The notes under the pieces were generated by a model. The model worked only from the letters and a program-made list of their open reading frames with translations. It made no database searches and was not told where the DNA came from. The position numbers and the translations under genes are program-made. Below, piece by piece: positions 11,878-24,365 of a stretch of DNA of 64,000 bases. Numbering within the stretch: the first letter of the stretch is position 1; every line of letters starts with the position of its first letter. Source of the DNA: Tyto alba (lineage: Eukaryota; Chordata; Aves; Strigiformes; Tytonidae); NCBI RefSeq assembly GCF_018691265.1, contig NW_024881296.1, positions 15,965,427 to 16,029,426 of the forward strand. The letters are read 5' to 3'.

Positions 11878-13588
11878 TTAAAAAAAGCTCATGTAATTAA
11901 AGACTGTCTTGTAATGTGTTTACACGGGGGATCAGAGTTGCGGTTATGTGGGCAACTTTAGCTTTGGCATTTCCAGAGCAAGAAAAATAACATTGCTACT
12001 GAGGGATGGTGTACAGTGAATTGCTGACACTCAACACTGTGCAGGAGGTAGGTGAAAAGTGCAATGATAAATATATCTCACAAAATGTGTAAGTTAAAGA
12101 TCATTATTCAGGTGGCAAAGCAGAGCTAGGACACACTGGAATGAAGGAAGCCTGCAGAGCCTTTACTCACTGCCTCTGCATTAGGATACCACTCTTAATT
12201 ACATAATCGTATATTTTGCCTTGGGAACTCTTGCCTCAGCACAGACTGCACTTCTTCAATATTTTGTTTGCATTCTTCTATGTACTTGCCTAGCTTTTAC
12301 TCTGCTGCACATTATTCAGTCCCTGCTATGAAGACAGAACTATTAACTTCTGTGTGAGTTCCTTATGGCTCTGGCACTAATTCACAGTTAATTTACTTCC
12401 ACGGTACATAGAGGCAAGTCACAGAGATATTAAGCCAAAAGGAACCACTAATTTGGGACTCGATTTGATTTTTCAGAGGGGGTGGAAGGCTTTGCCAATC
12501 GATATGGTGGCTATTTGCTAGTAGCAGACAAATCCTAAAACCCAAGGACCTGAGATACTATTCCAGGTACTGTGGAGCAGGGAGGGAGGCATTTGCTGTG
12601 ATGGACACAGATAGCTCTGTATTTACTGACACAACATGTGACCGTCTTGCTCATTTCTGCTCTAATCTATCCAGCCTCTACCTCACAGTGCCTCTCTCTT
12701 CACCAAGCTGCTTCCTTCCTCTGTTCCTCAGGCACTTAAACACAGGCAATTAATTCCTGCCTGGCAAGCCAGATCCCCAGCTCTATCCCCTGCTTATTTC
12801 TCAAAACCTGCCCGATACCACATGCGTTGCCCCAGTCTCCTTCCCAGCAACATTTCAGCTCCTTTGTCTGAGCTCTTCTCTCAGCCTCCCTTTCCCCTCC
12901 ATCTTTATTTCTCCTCTTAGGATATCTTTGTCACATGAGAGATGTTTACTGAGCTTATATATGCTGCATATTTTCAAAAATTTAAGAATTTGGCTATATT
13001 TGTCAAATCAGAGAGAGAGATGGAGAAGATATCCCTCTAAAAACAATGTGAGCCCCCACTCAAAATAATGTCTTTCAATCCTGACTGCTGATGGTAGGAC
13101 ATTACAAAGAAAAGTCTCCAGAATTTAACGTGTACTTTTCCCTTAACCCTGCTAAAATTTGCTTTTCCCGAGAATTATGAACATCAATCTGCAGCAGACA
13201 CCCAGCAGAGAAAATTTCAGCCCAAATCAAGGTTTGAGGAATAAAAATAAGTATATAAAAAAAAGAAAAAAACACTTTTAATAAGGAAATCTAGGCAGAG
13301 TATGCAGCCTCACAAGTTATTTATGAAATAGAACCTTCCAAGTCTCAACTGTGCTGTAAAAAAGCAGATTTTGGAAGACACTTTTTTGGGGGTCATATCA
13401 TAGGTGTGTTATGTATCAGAAACATTGCATCACAGCTTATGAACATATCCAGTTTCTTCACTACGTTTTGGCACTTTACTATTGCATTGTGTGCCTGGAG
13501 CATCCTGAATATAATATGTTAGAAGGTGAAATAAGTTGTTGCCTCTTCCAGTAAGTGGCTGGGAAAATAAAATTAAAAAAGAAAAAAG

Positions 13589-13623
13589 GAAACAAACAAA
13601 CAAACAAACAAACAAAAAAAAAA
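13589..13623 (+). repeat. (CAAA)n microsatellite
   Basis: Several perfect CAAA units are followed by an A10 run, within a longer purine-rich, A-rich stretch beginning near 13562. Simple sequence repeat. Confidence 0.85.
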
Positions 13624-14739
13624 GAGGTGGGGGGAAAGGGGAAGAAATAGAGTTTCATCAGTAGCTTTAATGTAGCCAGCCAGCAGGATTCAATGTCACT
13701 GAAGGGCAACACAAATATTTTGTCCCATGCTAAACTGATCATACCTGGAGGGTTTCTGAAGGGATCTGTATGCTATAGATGCTGTAAGATACAGCATATC
13801 TTTCCTGTTACCTTAAAAATTAAATTAAACCCTCTCCTCATTTATTAACAGCTTGTTCTCCAGGAGTCATTGATGATCCATATTCAGCTCTACTGGACAG
13901 AGCACAACTACAGCACTGGCAAAGTACTTGAGATTAATTCTAGTGGAGGGGGGAGTCCAAGTTATTTTCTTTTCCACATGATGGGTAATAAGAGCAGTGT
14001 GAAACTCCAGGCTTAAACTTTTCACAAGTGCAAGTAAAATTTCCTGTTCCGCTTGAGTCTATGAAGAAAAGTGAGACATCATCTCAGCCTTGTCTAAATT
14101 CCTCTTTCAGTTTCATGTTTTATGTGGTAAAGATGGCCTTCAGCTCTCAAAAGGAAAGCCCATCAAACCGCGGATCCCCGAGGCAGCCAGCCCCATGTGT
14201 CCTTCGCACACAGGCTTGGAGCCAGCCAGTCTCCAGACTCAGCCATGAACAGGCCATAAGCAAATCTGGCACACCAAAGGGGTAGGAAATTCCTCCGACA
14301 GGGTCGGGCCCTGATACCTCCAGCCGCATCAGAAATAATGTCATATGATGTCTGTCTAAATACCAAGCAATTGCACCAAGTCAGAAACTAGTGGCCAGAC
14401 AGCTGGGCCAGATGTCTGTTCAGGCCAGCCCTGGCTTTCCCTTACCCAAGTTCTGTGGTCACCACTCATGGCCATTTCTGGGGGAAGATCTGGGCTCCCA
14501 ACAGTGGTCTGGCTGCCAGTGCATCACCTGCAACGGCTATTCACAAGCTATAAATGGTTTAGGTGTTCAGAGGGGAAATGCAGGCAAGAGGCAGGAGTCA
14601 GACAGGGAACAGCTTGGCATCTCTGCATGATGTGATGGCAGAGAAAGAAAGAAATAGTTAACTGCATGACAGATCAGTAAGTCAAGTTTTCTCTTTATCT
14701 CCTTGGGTTTTGCTTTTGTTATGTTGGCTACTTACATCC

Positions 14740-14767
14740 CCACCACCACCACCACCACCCCCACCCC
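14740..14767 (+). repeat. (CAC)n trinucleotide array
   Basis: About six perfect CAC units run into a C-rich end. Probably length-variable; no coding frame is supported across it. Confidence 0.85.
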
Positions 14768-15259
14768 GTCATTGCTGCTCACACGTTTCTATGGTTCAAC
14801 TCAAGTCATGTCTTATCAGCCTTCTGCTACTTATTCAAGTTACACAAGTCCCACCGCTCTGGGACTTGTTAGATAAGGCCAGAAAGGGAAGGAGCCTAAA
14901 GACAGGCACAACTCAAAATGAGTGGATGCTTTGAGTAATTGTTTCCTTGCCTTGTGGAAAATAGCCACCTCTCTACCCTCCAACCCCATGTCAGAATTTA
15001 ACCTTGGAAATAAAGATTTCACAGAAGGAAAAACACTTAAATAGCCAACTGTTTTGATGCTTCACTTCTCCAGAAATGAGCTGTTGTTTTTGATATACTT
15101 ATTATAGCACATCTGTCTTCTAAATCACAGAGCAATATTAACATCTAGCTTTTGCCATAAATTATGAACATCTAAGTAATTTTCCTGAATTTTACAAGTG
15201 AAAATGTCACCATCTCTTGATATCTGTCTGTGGCATGTATACTGATGTATATATTTTAC

Positions 15260-15276
15260 TTTTTTTTTTTTTTTTT
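15260..15276 (-). repeat. T17 homopolymer
   Basis: Seventeen consecutive T bases followed by CTCCAG. The pyrimidine tract plus CAG resembles a splice acceptor on the plus strand, but the sequence after it closes in a short distance and matches no protein. Confidence 0.85.
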
Positions 15277-15479
15277 CTCCAGAAAAATAAAGAAAGAGCA
15301 AGCACTCAAAACCGTTGGAACAAAGATGATCTGCTATTAACATTACTTTCAGACTAAGCAGAAGTTTGTGATATTAGATGCCATTCCCCTCTCCCCATCC
15401 CCCCACTCATACTGTGTAGAGGTGATATTCATCTTGCAACGAAAAGAAAAAAAGGGGGAGGGAAGAAAATACCACATCT

Positions 15480-15850
15480 TTGAGACAAATTTTACAGCAC
15501 TCTGAATGATATGTGTTCTTTTTATGTTTATGAAACCACCATCTAGCGAAAAATAGCAGCCTAATATTTTGACACGAAGGTCATTTGAAAGTTTTACTGC
15601 CTGCAAGCCCGATCCATTTTGTTGACAAAAGGCTCTCTCAGGGCTCTTTAAGGTGCCCCAGCCTGCTCGACTTTCTCTCTGTCTAGCATTTCTATTTCCC
15701 CTCCTCACCCCCTCCCACCAGACTAATTACCAGCTCATTAAGGCTGTCCTAATGAATTATGTTACAGCATTAAGAAAGGGCTTGGAATAAATGCTCATTT
15801 AGGTAGGATAGGAGGGACAGAGAGATTACTACTTTTGTCAACCTTGCCAG
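15480..15850. promoter_or_regulatory. Candidate conserved regulatory element A
   Basis: This segment is non-repetitive, of balanced composition, and ends in a dense set of homeodomain-type cores: TAATTA at 15724-15729, CTCATTA near 15735-15740, CTAATGAATTAT at 15749-15760, then CATTAAG. Such clusters separated by pyrimidine-rich DNA are typical of conserved non-coding enhancers near developmental genes. No direct conservation evidence is available here, and the target gene is unknown. Chance clustering in AT-rich DNA is the main alternative. Confidence 0.25.
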
Positions 15851-17935
15851 TTGAAGCTAACTTGATCTGACCACACTCAACACCCAGACCTCCTGCCTCC
15901 CCCCCCAGAATCATAAATATTTCAGCTGAAATGAATTTTAGATTGATATAAACACGCTCTTGGGAGGAATTGGCTTCCTAATGCCACAGAAAGAGAAATG
16001 CTCAGGAAGGTTATACCATGTGCACATCTGAGCTTGTGCTCCATGAGCTCTGCTGCCTGCACCTCTGAAGGGCTGAGAAGTAACAGGGGGTGTGGGATGT
16101 TCTCCCCTTGTTCAGCGTGGTCAGGCAGCAGGTAAACGGACTCCACTCTGGCCAGAATTTATTAATTAAAAGTGCTTCTGTCATATTTTGGATGTCTTAA
16201 GCTAGGCAGAACGACCTCCATTTAACATCGCTTCACACTGCATAATGAGATTGGTCCTGTTTCTCATACAGAAGAGCAGTATTGGCTCCATAAGGAATTC
16301 CACAACCCAGACAGAACTGGGAGCTACAGAAGGGTGCAAGGGTGCCCAGTTCACGCATCAAGGCTGGACTCGTAACATGCTGTTTTCTCAGCCAGAACTT
16401 TATCAAAGATCTCTCACCAGCACACATACTTGGCTTAGACACGTAAAGCGCTAATGTATTGTCTCATCCTTTTAAAGGCAAATCTTGTATTTTATTAATA
16501 TCTTGCTATTCTTCAGTAAAAAAGGTATATATTGGTACCTGGTCTTTGGCTCTAGCTCTCCAGAGGGATTTTAGTGTCTGCAATACCCCTCCTAGATGTT
16601 TGCTGTTCTCCTCATTGGGTCTTTTGATGTAAGTAGATGTAACTCAGTGCAGGAGAAATTCATGGACGAAGGTGCCAGAAAGCCTTTCCTTAAGACAGTG
16701 ATGATTAAAACAAAAACAAAAAAATATCTGGTGCCTCAAATAGACCTGAAATTCCTCAAAATACACTACCAAGATTAGTTTTCACTATATGAATGTGAAG
16801 TTTTCCACTATGGTCAAGGTAGCAATCTGTAAACACTTTAAAATGAGCTCTGTAACTGATAAATATGTGCTAAATACACAAATTAACACAAGACAACTGA
16901 ACATGAGACATAATAAATTATTCTGTTCTCCCAGAATCATCCACTTTTTGAGGGCTCTGATTACTTCCAGATTTTGGTGAAGAATTGTTAAAGGCAAATC
17001 TGTTAATACAGTGCCCTTTGTATTACTGTGTTTATGTATTACTTTTTTTTTCCAAATGCTTCTTCAGAAGTCAGACAGCAGAAAATGCTTATTTTTTAGG
17101 AAATCTTTCAGCTGTGCCACACTGCATTTTTAATGGCTTCATTAGCACCAAGCAAGAGTAAATACACATGCCGATATTTCCATGCAGACCTCAAACCTTT
17201 CTAACAGCAAAGGTAATATTTTCAGCTGTCTCTTGAATTAAGAGGCCACACCAATCCAGAGCTTTTCTACTTTTAAATTTGTCGGTAACTGGCTACTTTT
17301 TAGCAAGAATTAAACTGCCTTTAGGCAGCTTGCATACCTAAGAGCAACTACTTTCTGGCTGGAAGTGGACCGCAACGCCCTTTTATTTTTTTATTAAAAA
17401 AAAACAGAACGAAACAAAAACACACACACCCTCCAGGATTTAGGCGATGCTACAAGCTAATCTTTCTTTTGTGCCCATTCATCATCTTCTAGTCATAAAA
17501 AATAATAGTAATTGCACACAAACTTGTGCATACGGCTCCCTGCATTACATAGACACAAGTATATATGTTGTATCAACAAACAGAAAATATTAGAGAGGCA
17601 TTTTCCACACTAAGAGACAACCTACCAACTAAGCAGTAGATTATTCTTATCACTCTTTTGCAGTAAAGCAGGAGAGAGAAGGCAAGAGCACATAAGGCAA
17701 TTTCTGCTAAAGCAGCAGATGACAGAGCTGTTGCAGGACAAACAAAATATAAAGTAAGTTTTCCTTTCCTCAACACATCTCCCTCTCATCCCAAGTTTCT
17801 TGACTTTTTTTTTTAATTATTATTTGGCCCTTTTTGGTCTTTTTTTCATTCCTTCTCCTTTAACAAGACAAGGTGGCTGATAGGGAAAGGAAGGAGTGGT
17901 GGGGCAAAGTGTCCTCTCTCCCCTTTCAGGGGTAG
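15851..17935. other. Gene-free stretch
   Basis: No supported gene, repeat family or array. Only short overlapping frames of 60-74 codons are present, plus an A9 run near 17396 with a short CA-rich piece after it. Confidence 0.6.
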
Positions 17936-17939
17936 GTAC

Positions 17940-18310
17940 AAGCATGTCAGAAGTGAAGTGACAGAAGCCGGCTGGCCCCTGACAGCAAGGCAGGCGGGTG
18001 AATTGGGCAGTCACAGTATCAGCTGGGGCCATCAGCACATCCTACTGCCTATCAGCGCTGTGCCTGGCAGCTGGGGAGATACATTTAGATAAAGCAGCCA
18101 GCAATCGTTGATAACAAGTCCCTCAAATGTCAGGCAGCACAAAGGGCAGCATTGATTGCTGCTGTACAGCCCGCCTTTCCTTTTCTTTGGTGCTCTATTT
18201 TTCCCCCTCTTTTTAATATAGCAAAGACTCTGGCTGGGATAATCTGCCTGCAGAAAAGGCCATTGTGTTGCTACATGCATTGTGTTATTCACTAAATAGA
18301 ATTTATCAAT
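17940..18310. promoter_or_regulatory. Candidate conserved regulatory element B
   Basis: Non-repetitive sequence with a compact set of motif cores: AGATAA at 18087-18092 and TGATAA at 18109-18114 (GATA type), ACAAAG at 18139-18144 and two CATTGTG copies at 18261-18267 and 18278-18284 (SOX type), TGATTG at 18153-18158 (PBX type), and ATGCAT at 18275-18280 (POU type). The mixture in about 200 bp suggests an enhancer. The motif assignments are established consensus cores; function is inferred. A genomic alignment would decide it. Confidence 0.3.
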
Positions 18311-19460
18311 GTTTCTCCGATTCCTTTGCCTTTCTCCTCCTTTTTACCTCCATCCCCCAGCTGCTACCCAGCCTATTCTTCACAGAGGTAGGCCCAATCC
18401 AGCAAAGGACAGACAGCAAGTCCTAGATCAGACATATGGGCTCTTTGAAATCTACGATATAGATTTTCTCCTCTCTCCCTCACAGCTTGGGATGGGTGCC
18501 CAAAGCTAACACACATCTCAAGCTTTCATTTATTTCTGACACGGAACAGACATAGCTGACATTTTGGGGCTATTTCATCCCAAAAGTTGGACTGATCTGA
18601 AAATGCAAAGTATTTTGAATCTCAGGCGTTTGAAACATTCATTTGAGCTACCTAGTTTAGCCCTGGCAACATACCAAGCTCAAAGCCTTGAGATACGTAA
18701 CCACATTTGGCAGAAGCTGCTGCCCTGGCCAGGGACACCCCACCTTCTGCCCTGAGACATTGCTGGGACTTCATGACAAGAAGCAGCTCCAGCATCAGAC
18801 ATGCAATGTAAATGGATGAACTGAAGGTGCATTTGACATTAAGAGGCTCCTGAGCTTCAATTGTTGATGACTCTAGGGGTTTCCTTTGATTTTTCACCCT
18901 CAACGTCTCTTCCAAGAAGATGGGAATAATGTATTGCCAGGTCCCATATCCCAGCAGTGGGATGCAGCAACCATCCTACTGGTGTTTACAAAGCAGGAGC
19001 AATCACAAACAGGGCCCCAGAAAGTCAAGCAGTGACACATTTCCAGCCCATTGTCCCGGAGTGTCTCCCACCATAGGTCCCTTCTTCTCCATGCCTGATG
19101 GAGAAGAAAGAAGATCCACTCTACAGCACAAGAAAGGGCCTCAGCTCTCAGGCATAGTTGCTGCATTCACAATATGCTCCCCTTTTCACTTTCTTTTAAA
19201 TTGACATGAATTTAAAGCCAAATCTTTGCTTCAATAATGAACAGACTGTTCCCAGCTATAAAAAAAAAAAAAAAAATTACAATCCCTGACACTTTATAAT
19301 CATCATTTTAATTATTATAATTTTAGAACTCATACTTCACCAATAATAGGGCTCAAACAAAAAGTGTGGTGTCCCCAGAGAGATAGATGACAATGGGTTT
19401 TGTCTCATATGCTTGCTATAATTACGACTATTTGATCTGATGCAATTTTATGCTTTTATA
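18311..19460. other. Gene-free stretch
   Basis: No recognisable gene or repeat body. Frames of 63-94 codons overlap on both strands with no family resemblance. A17 lies at 19260-19276 in AT-rich DNA. Confidence 0.6.
19260..19276 (+). repeat. A17 homopolymer
   Basis: Uninterrupted A run in AT-rich surroundings; no polyadenylation signal precedes it. Confidence 0.85.
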
Positions 19461-19463
19461 CTT

Positions 19464-20198
19464 TCAGCATTGGTGTTTTGAATGTAAAACTCCGAGGGTC
19501 CTCCAGAGGTCTGGAAGATTATATCTGGCTGCCTGCACAGAAGTGTTTCCAGTACTCCGCACCCTTGCACAGGAACAAGGAGTTTGAAAACATCCACCTC
19601 AAAGGCCACAGTGGTGGCTACGGCCTTGAGCAGCATCCCTGGGCAGCAGCTGCTCTGCAGGGAGAGCAGGATGCTCCTGGGGAAGGTGCTCAGCACCAAC
19701 AGCTTTATCAGTTCCCAGAAGCCGAATGCACAGGATGAGTCCTCAGGGGACAAACAGCATGGGCAGGACGGTGACAGGGTGGACCTGTCCTTGCTTGCAG
19801 CAGGGAACAACATCTTGTTCCGTGTTTACCAGAGTAAGGCAACATGATGTCTGTCCTCTGTCAAAGCAAAGGTCTGTCTCACCCATCTGACCTCGACAGC
19901 AGCAGCTGCCTCGGGACAAGTGTCGGCTTCACTGCGGGGCTAGAAGCCCAGGGGCAGGCACAGAGCTGTGCTTCTGTGCTATATCCTTCCCATGTCTATC
20001 TGGAGATTACACTTGCAGCTCTGTTTACAACTGCTTAGCAGTTCCTGAAGGATTTTTCTACCCTGAATTTGTCCTACTCTTTTTGAAGACAGTTTTGCAG
20101 TACAATTAAAGTTAAGTGTTCCCCTTTTTAAAAACAAATACTAGTATTTTGATATAATAAAGGAAGGTTGCAGAAAAAAAAAAAAAAAAAAAAAAAAA
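19464..20198 (+). pseudogene. Possible processed retrocopy of an unidentified transcript
   Basis: A GC-richer block (about 19470-20040) stands out from its AT-rich flanks. It is followed by an AT-rich, 3'UTR-like stretch, an AATAAA at 20156-20161, and an A25 run at 20174-20198 that starts 12 bases after the signal, the spacing expected for a cleaved and polyadenylated mRNA. Open frames of 86-121 codons occur on both strands but none resembles a known protein, and no single long frame spans the block. No target-site duplication was found by eye. Processed pseudogenes are rare in birds because CR1 seldom mobilises mRNAs. The A run could instead be a simple repeat that happens to follow the motif. 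Confidence 0.2.
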
Positions 20199-20724
20199 GG
20201 GATTTTCCCCATGGAAATTTGGGTTGGCAGTTCCTGTAGCACAGTGATCTTTCATACTTTTTCCTTCAAGTCTGGAAGTGAAGGGGACAGGAGAAAGAGT
20301 TTGTCTTTTCAGACGCAGCTTCTTTGATCAGCGTCATTCACTCTGGAGAATGGAATATTGAATTCCTTTTGCAGTCAGGCTGTGCTTAAGAGCTTTTGAG
20401 TCTGGCTGCAGTTTGTGGACTTTGTGAAACATGAGTATCCCTCCTGCTTCCCCTCCGCCTTTCTTCTCTGACAGGGATTTTCAAAGGGCATCATACTGCC
20501 TGACCTGAGAAGCAGGATGTTCTAAAGTGTCCCCAGCCATTGGTCCTGTACACATGGGCATGCAGAGAAATTGGGCAGAAGTACTGCAATTCTTAAATAG
20601 AAGGGCTACATTTTTACCCAAAGTTTGTGGGTAGAAGATTCAGAAGAGGGAAGTCATAGACATGTATGGCCCAGGTATAAATTCAGGAGCAATCTATATT
20701 GCTGAAGTGAAAGGACCTGAAGGG

Positions 20725-20766
20725 AAAAAAAAAAAAAAAGAAAAATATATATTAAAAAAAAAAAAA
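20725..20766 (+). repeat. A-rich/AT-rich low-complexity tract
   Basis: A15 at 20725-20739, then G, an ATATAT piece, and another A run to 20766. Low-complexity DNA. Confidence 0.85.
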
Positions 20767-20859
20767 TCTATTAAACTCTTAAGATTCAATTTTTGGCAAG
20801 GGCCCATATTTTCAGTTATCCTGAATGTCTGTTAATGTTGATATAACCAAGTCTGCCAG

Positions 20860-21090
20860 TTTTTCCATTGCAAACCAGAAATTTCAGGAGGGTGTAAAAC
20901 TTTGCCATGCAAATACATGGCCTGCAGTAAAACTTGGCAGATAAAACCTTTCTCTGGCTGAAGCTGTATAAAAATCTTTGTTTAAAACAAAGTTAATTAA
21001 ATTTGGGTTTAAGCAGAGTTTCATCCATTTTCACATTACAGAAAAATGCCAGGACTTAGAGATCTTTGGATAAAAGGTGTAATTAAGTAC
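20860..21090. promoter_or_regulatory. Candidate conserved regulatory element C (octamer plus SOX-type palindrome)
   Basis: It contains an exact POU octamer, ATGCAAAT, at 20907-20914 and, 61 bases further on, the 17-bp interrupted palindrome CTTTGTTTAAAACAAAG at 20976-20992, in which two CTTTGTT (SOX/TCF-type) cores face each other. TTAATTAA lies at 20993-21000. Combined POU and SOX sites are a classic enhancer arrangement, although here they are not adjacent. The motifs are directly visible; the enhancer role is inferred. Confidence 0.35.
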
Positions 21091-21466
21091 TGAGGCAATG
21101 TGTAAGTCACGGTGCACAGTTGGAAGGTTCATCTCCCCTTATGCTTGCCCCGGAGCAGAAACAGGGAGGAGCCAGCCTGGGTCTCCCTCAAACAGGCTGC
21201 CCATGGCTCTTCAAGCTGCTCCGCAATATCCAGCTATTTCAGCAGCCACCATGGACAGACACAGAGTTAGCACCATGATATACCCCCTCTCCTGCCCCCC
21301 AGCCCAACTCAGAGCATCCCCTCCTTCAATAACAGATGTTACATATTCACATATACTGAACCCCTGCTCTACACAGCTCTATTTTGCCCAGGTGAAACAG
21401 AGTGCATGATAAATCAAGGCCAGGGAGTTTAAATGCCTCTGTTAAATTGCACAGTAAATTAAAGAC

Positions 21467-21492
21467 AAAAAAAAAAAAAAAAAAAAAAAAAA
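21467..21492 (+). repeat. A26 homopolymer
   Basis: Uninterrupted A26. An ATTAAA lies at 21458-21463, only three bases before the run, too close to be a typical polyadenylation signal-to-tail spacing. Confidence 0.9.
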
Positions 21493-24344
21493 TTAGAATA
21501 TAGTGCTATTGTGAGTTCCAGTCAACTTCTGTACTAAGGAGGGAGGTATCACTCCAGAGGCTCTCATTTTAAAATGTATCTGTTCCCCAAGCTGAAAATC
21601 TAATCAATTCATCCATACTGTGGACTAATTACTTTTGCTATTTTGTATTGCAGTGAGGACAGGGAGAGAACAAAATATATTTGGTCTGCTCACAAGTGGC
21701 TACTCTACTACATACAACATAGAAAAATGACTATATTTTATCAAGGCATGAAATTGCTTTAAGAAATAGAAATAAGAAAAAAAATCATTTAGTGCCAAGA
21801 GTGAAAAAAATACTGCCATGACAAGATACTTTCTAACAGTGCTTCGTACCAAGTTTTGTAAGGACAGAGCCATCTTCTACCTGTTTTATAGCCAAGAAAA
21901 TGTGAAAACTTGAAGTGGTTTTGACTTGCCCCAATTCAGGGACTTAAAAAGTGCACATTTCAGTTCAAGCTGACCCCAGCCATGTCTCCTTGAGTACACC
22001 CAGCCCTCACTGGTTATCTGACAGTGGAATAAATAGTCTGCTGGACCTTTTGCTCTGTATGCAAGACTATGGCCATGAGAAAACCACAAGGATACAGGAG
22101 TTTCAAATATCTATGTTTGCTTATCAACAAGAAGATAAACACAACAGAAATTCTGCTTCTCAGGCAAGATACCAGTGGCCTTCCAGATAGCACCAGACTA
22201 TTCTGAAACCTCACTGTGGCTGCCAGCCTTTTACATGCACACCACTCAACAAAAGCCATGCAAGCACCACTCAGCAAATACTGGATTATCTTGATTTTAT
22301 GTCTCCTTGCTTGTATGCTTTACCCACAATTCAGCTTCTCCCACTGACAAAGGCTGAAACAGGTAATTGTGCCCAAGTTTTTTTCATGACAGAAGCCTGA
22401 GCAAATTTGGGTAGGGCAGCCTTTTCAGAGCAGTCATTTTGTTCCTTCAGGAAAGCTGTCTGCTGACATTCAATAGGCATGAACAACAGTGCCTCCACCG
22501 GGACCTGCCCTACAAGAAGCTCAAGCTACTTCAGACAGAGCTGTACAAATACTTTAGTTATCCCTATGTGATTAGGGAAGTTCTTAGAAAAATCTTTTTA
22601 TGTGGATTAAACATGAGCAGGGCTTATTTTTCATATGTATGGGGGCAGATCTGGGAGTGCTGATGCTGTCTGGCACAGTGGTGCACTGATTCCTGACTGG
22701 GACCTCTGGGCATTACTGTATTACAAGTATCACAAGTAAACTCTGTCCTGACCTCAGCAGCCTGTGGCTGTGCACCCAAAAGGTGATGGTGTGATTTGGG
22801 AACTTGGGCTCTTTCCTCTCTGACACCTTTTGCAGGTATCTCAAAATTCCCATTGTATTTGCTAATTAGTTATATTTTAACCTGTGACCTTTTAAACTGT
22901 TTCCAGACATTGTCACACAGCATGGAGGAAGGCCTACTGAAGAGCACAGTCCTAACAACATGGTATGAATAGCACTCTAGATCACAGAGCTACTGGCAGG
23001 AAGATGGGATGCTGTGGAAGACACCAGTCCCCAAAGCCCCATTGATAATATACAGCAACAACTAGAGGAGTTCGTGACATTTACTTGGGTCCCTTTGGAG
23101 TCCTACTGCCAAATCCCATCAAACAGCACCAGTGACAGGGGCAGTACAGCCCCAAAATACTTCCACAGCCAGTGCCAGCAGCAGAGCTCCAGGGATGGTG
23201 GTGAGTTACTTTCCCCAAATCCATTTGCCATGTACTCCCACTGCAAGATGCCCCTATCTGAGACCTCCCACCTCTGCCTCTCATTGCTCTTACTCCAGTA
23301 AAACCATTCTGAGCATTTCTTACCCCTAGGGATGAATTTCACCTTTTTGCTTTGTGCCATCCAGGGCTGGGAAGGAGTAGCACAGGGGACACCTAGTTTA
23401 GTTGAAGCCCTACAAAAGCAGTCTTAAGACAGATCCCATCACAGATCACCTTACACAAAACAAATCCTGAACTCATCCAGCACAACTTCTGGAGCTCAAA
23501 GACATGAGCTGCAGAAGTTCCTTCTATCATTTGATATTTGAAAGACATCCATAAGCTGTGAGCCCATTTGCAGTCTCAAAACATACTAACATGTTCAAAA
23601 TGCTAATACGAAAGGACAGGGAGGTACTCAGAAACATCTCATTTTGTATTTGAGCACATACCATATGGGACTATAGAGAATGACCATGAGAAAGGAGGCA
23701 GTGAAGCAATCAAGAGTACAGTTCTTGAAAAGTTGTATTATTTATAGTCTACAATTATGCTGGGTTTCATAAGTAAAAGAACTAGAGGAAATCCATCTAT
23801 AAGTTAAAGGGGGAAATTAGGCAAGCAGAAATAGGGAATTGTTGGAGACTTAACTGGTCAGTGGAAATGGAGTGTGGGAAACTTGGAAGGAAGAAAATAA
23901 TTTTTCCTCCCCTGGAAGAGAATGAAGGAAGAAGTAGTAAAGGGAGGAAGCAAGGCAGCAAGCTAGCTCACTGATGGGGCCTGGAGTTACAAGAAGTCTG
24001 AGATCAGACTGTGTTTTCATCCAGGTCCACAAGCTTATACAGGATTTTTACCTGGGTGGAGGGAATGCATGAATTTTTGACCCATTTTCTAGTCCTTTTT
24101 ACTGCTCTGGTGCATAAGGTTTTTTACCATCACAGCATTTTTTCAATGACAGCCAGCCTGGGTTTTCCCTCACATGTCTGCTTGCTCCCTCACCGCCATT
24201 TGAGTAGCTGTCACCCTCTTCGTCACTGCAAGGGAACAAATGCCTTCCCAACCAAACAGGGATCTGACATTCTATTTCTGTCTTTCCTCTGCAGCACAAG
24301 TTCTGGGTATCGGAAACAAGGCACTAAGATCAATGGTATCAATT

Positions 24345-24365
24345 AAAAAAAAAAAAAAAAAAAAA
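24345..24365 (+). repeat. A21 homopolymer
   Basis: Uninterrupted A21 in AT-rich DNA; it continues into A-rich sequence containing CAAA units. Confidence 0.9.

Larger units (their letters stand above)
11735..15480. other. Gene-free stretch with simple repeats
   Basis: No recognisable gene. It holds an A27 run at 11851-11877, a (CAAA)n tract at about 13589-13623, a CAC-triplet array at 14740-14767 and a T17 run at 15260-15276. A small CpG-richer patch at about 14160-14340 carries overlapping minus-strand frames (65 and 67 codons) with no family match. Confidence 0.6.

Noticed and set aside
19448..19813. 121-codon minus-strand frame with cysteine/leucine-rich product
   Set aside because: No family recognised, and the AATAAA plus A25 context points to the plus strand if the block is transcribed at all.
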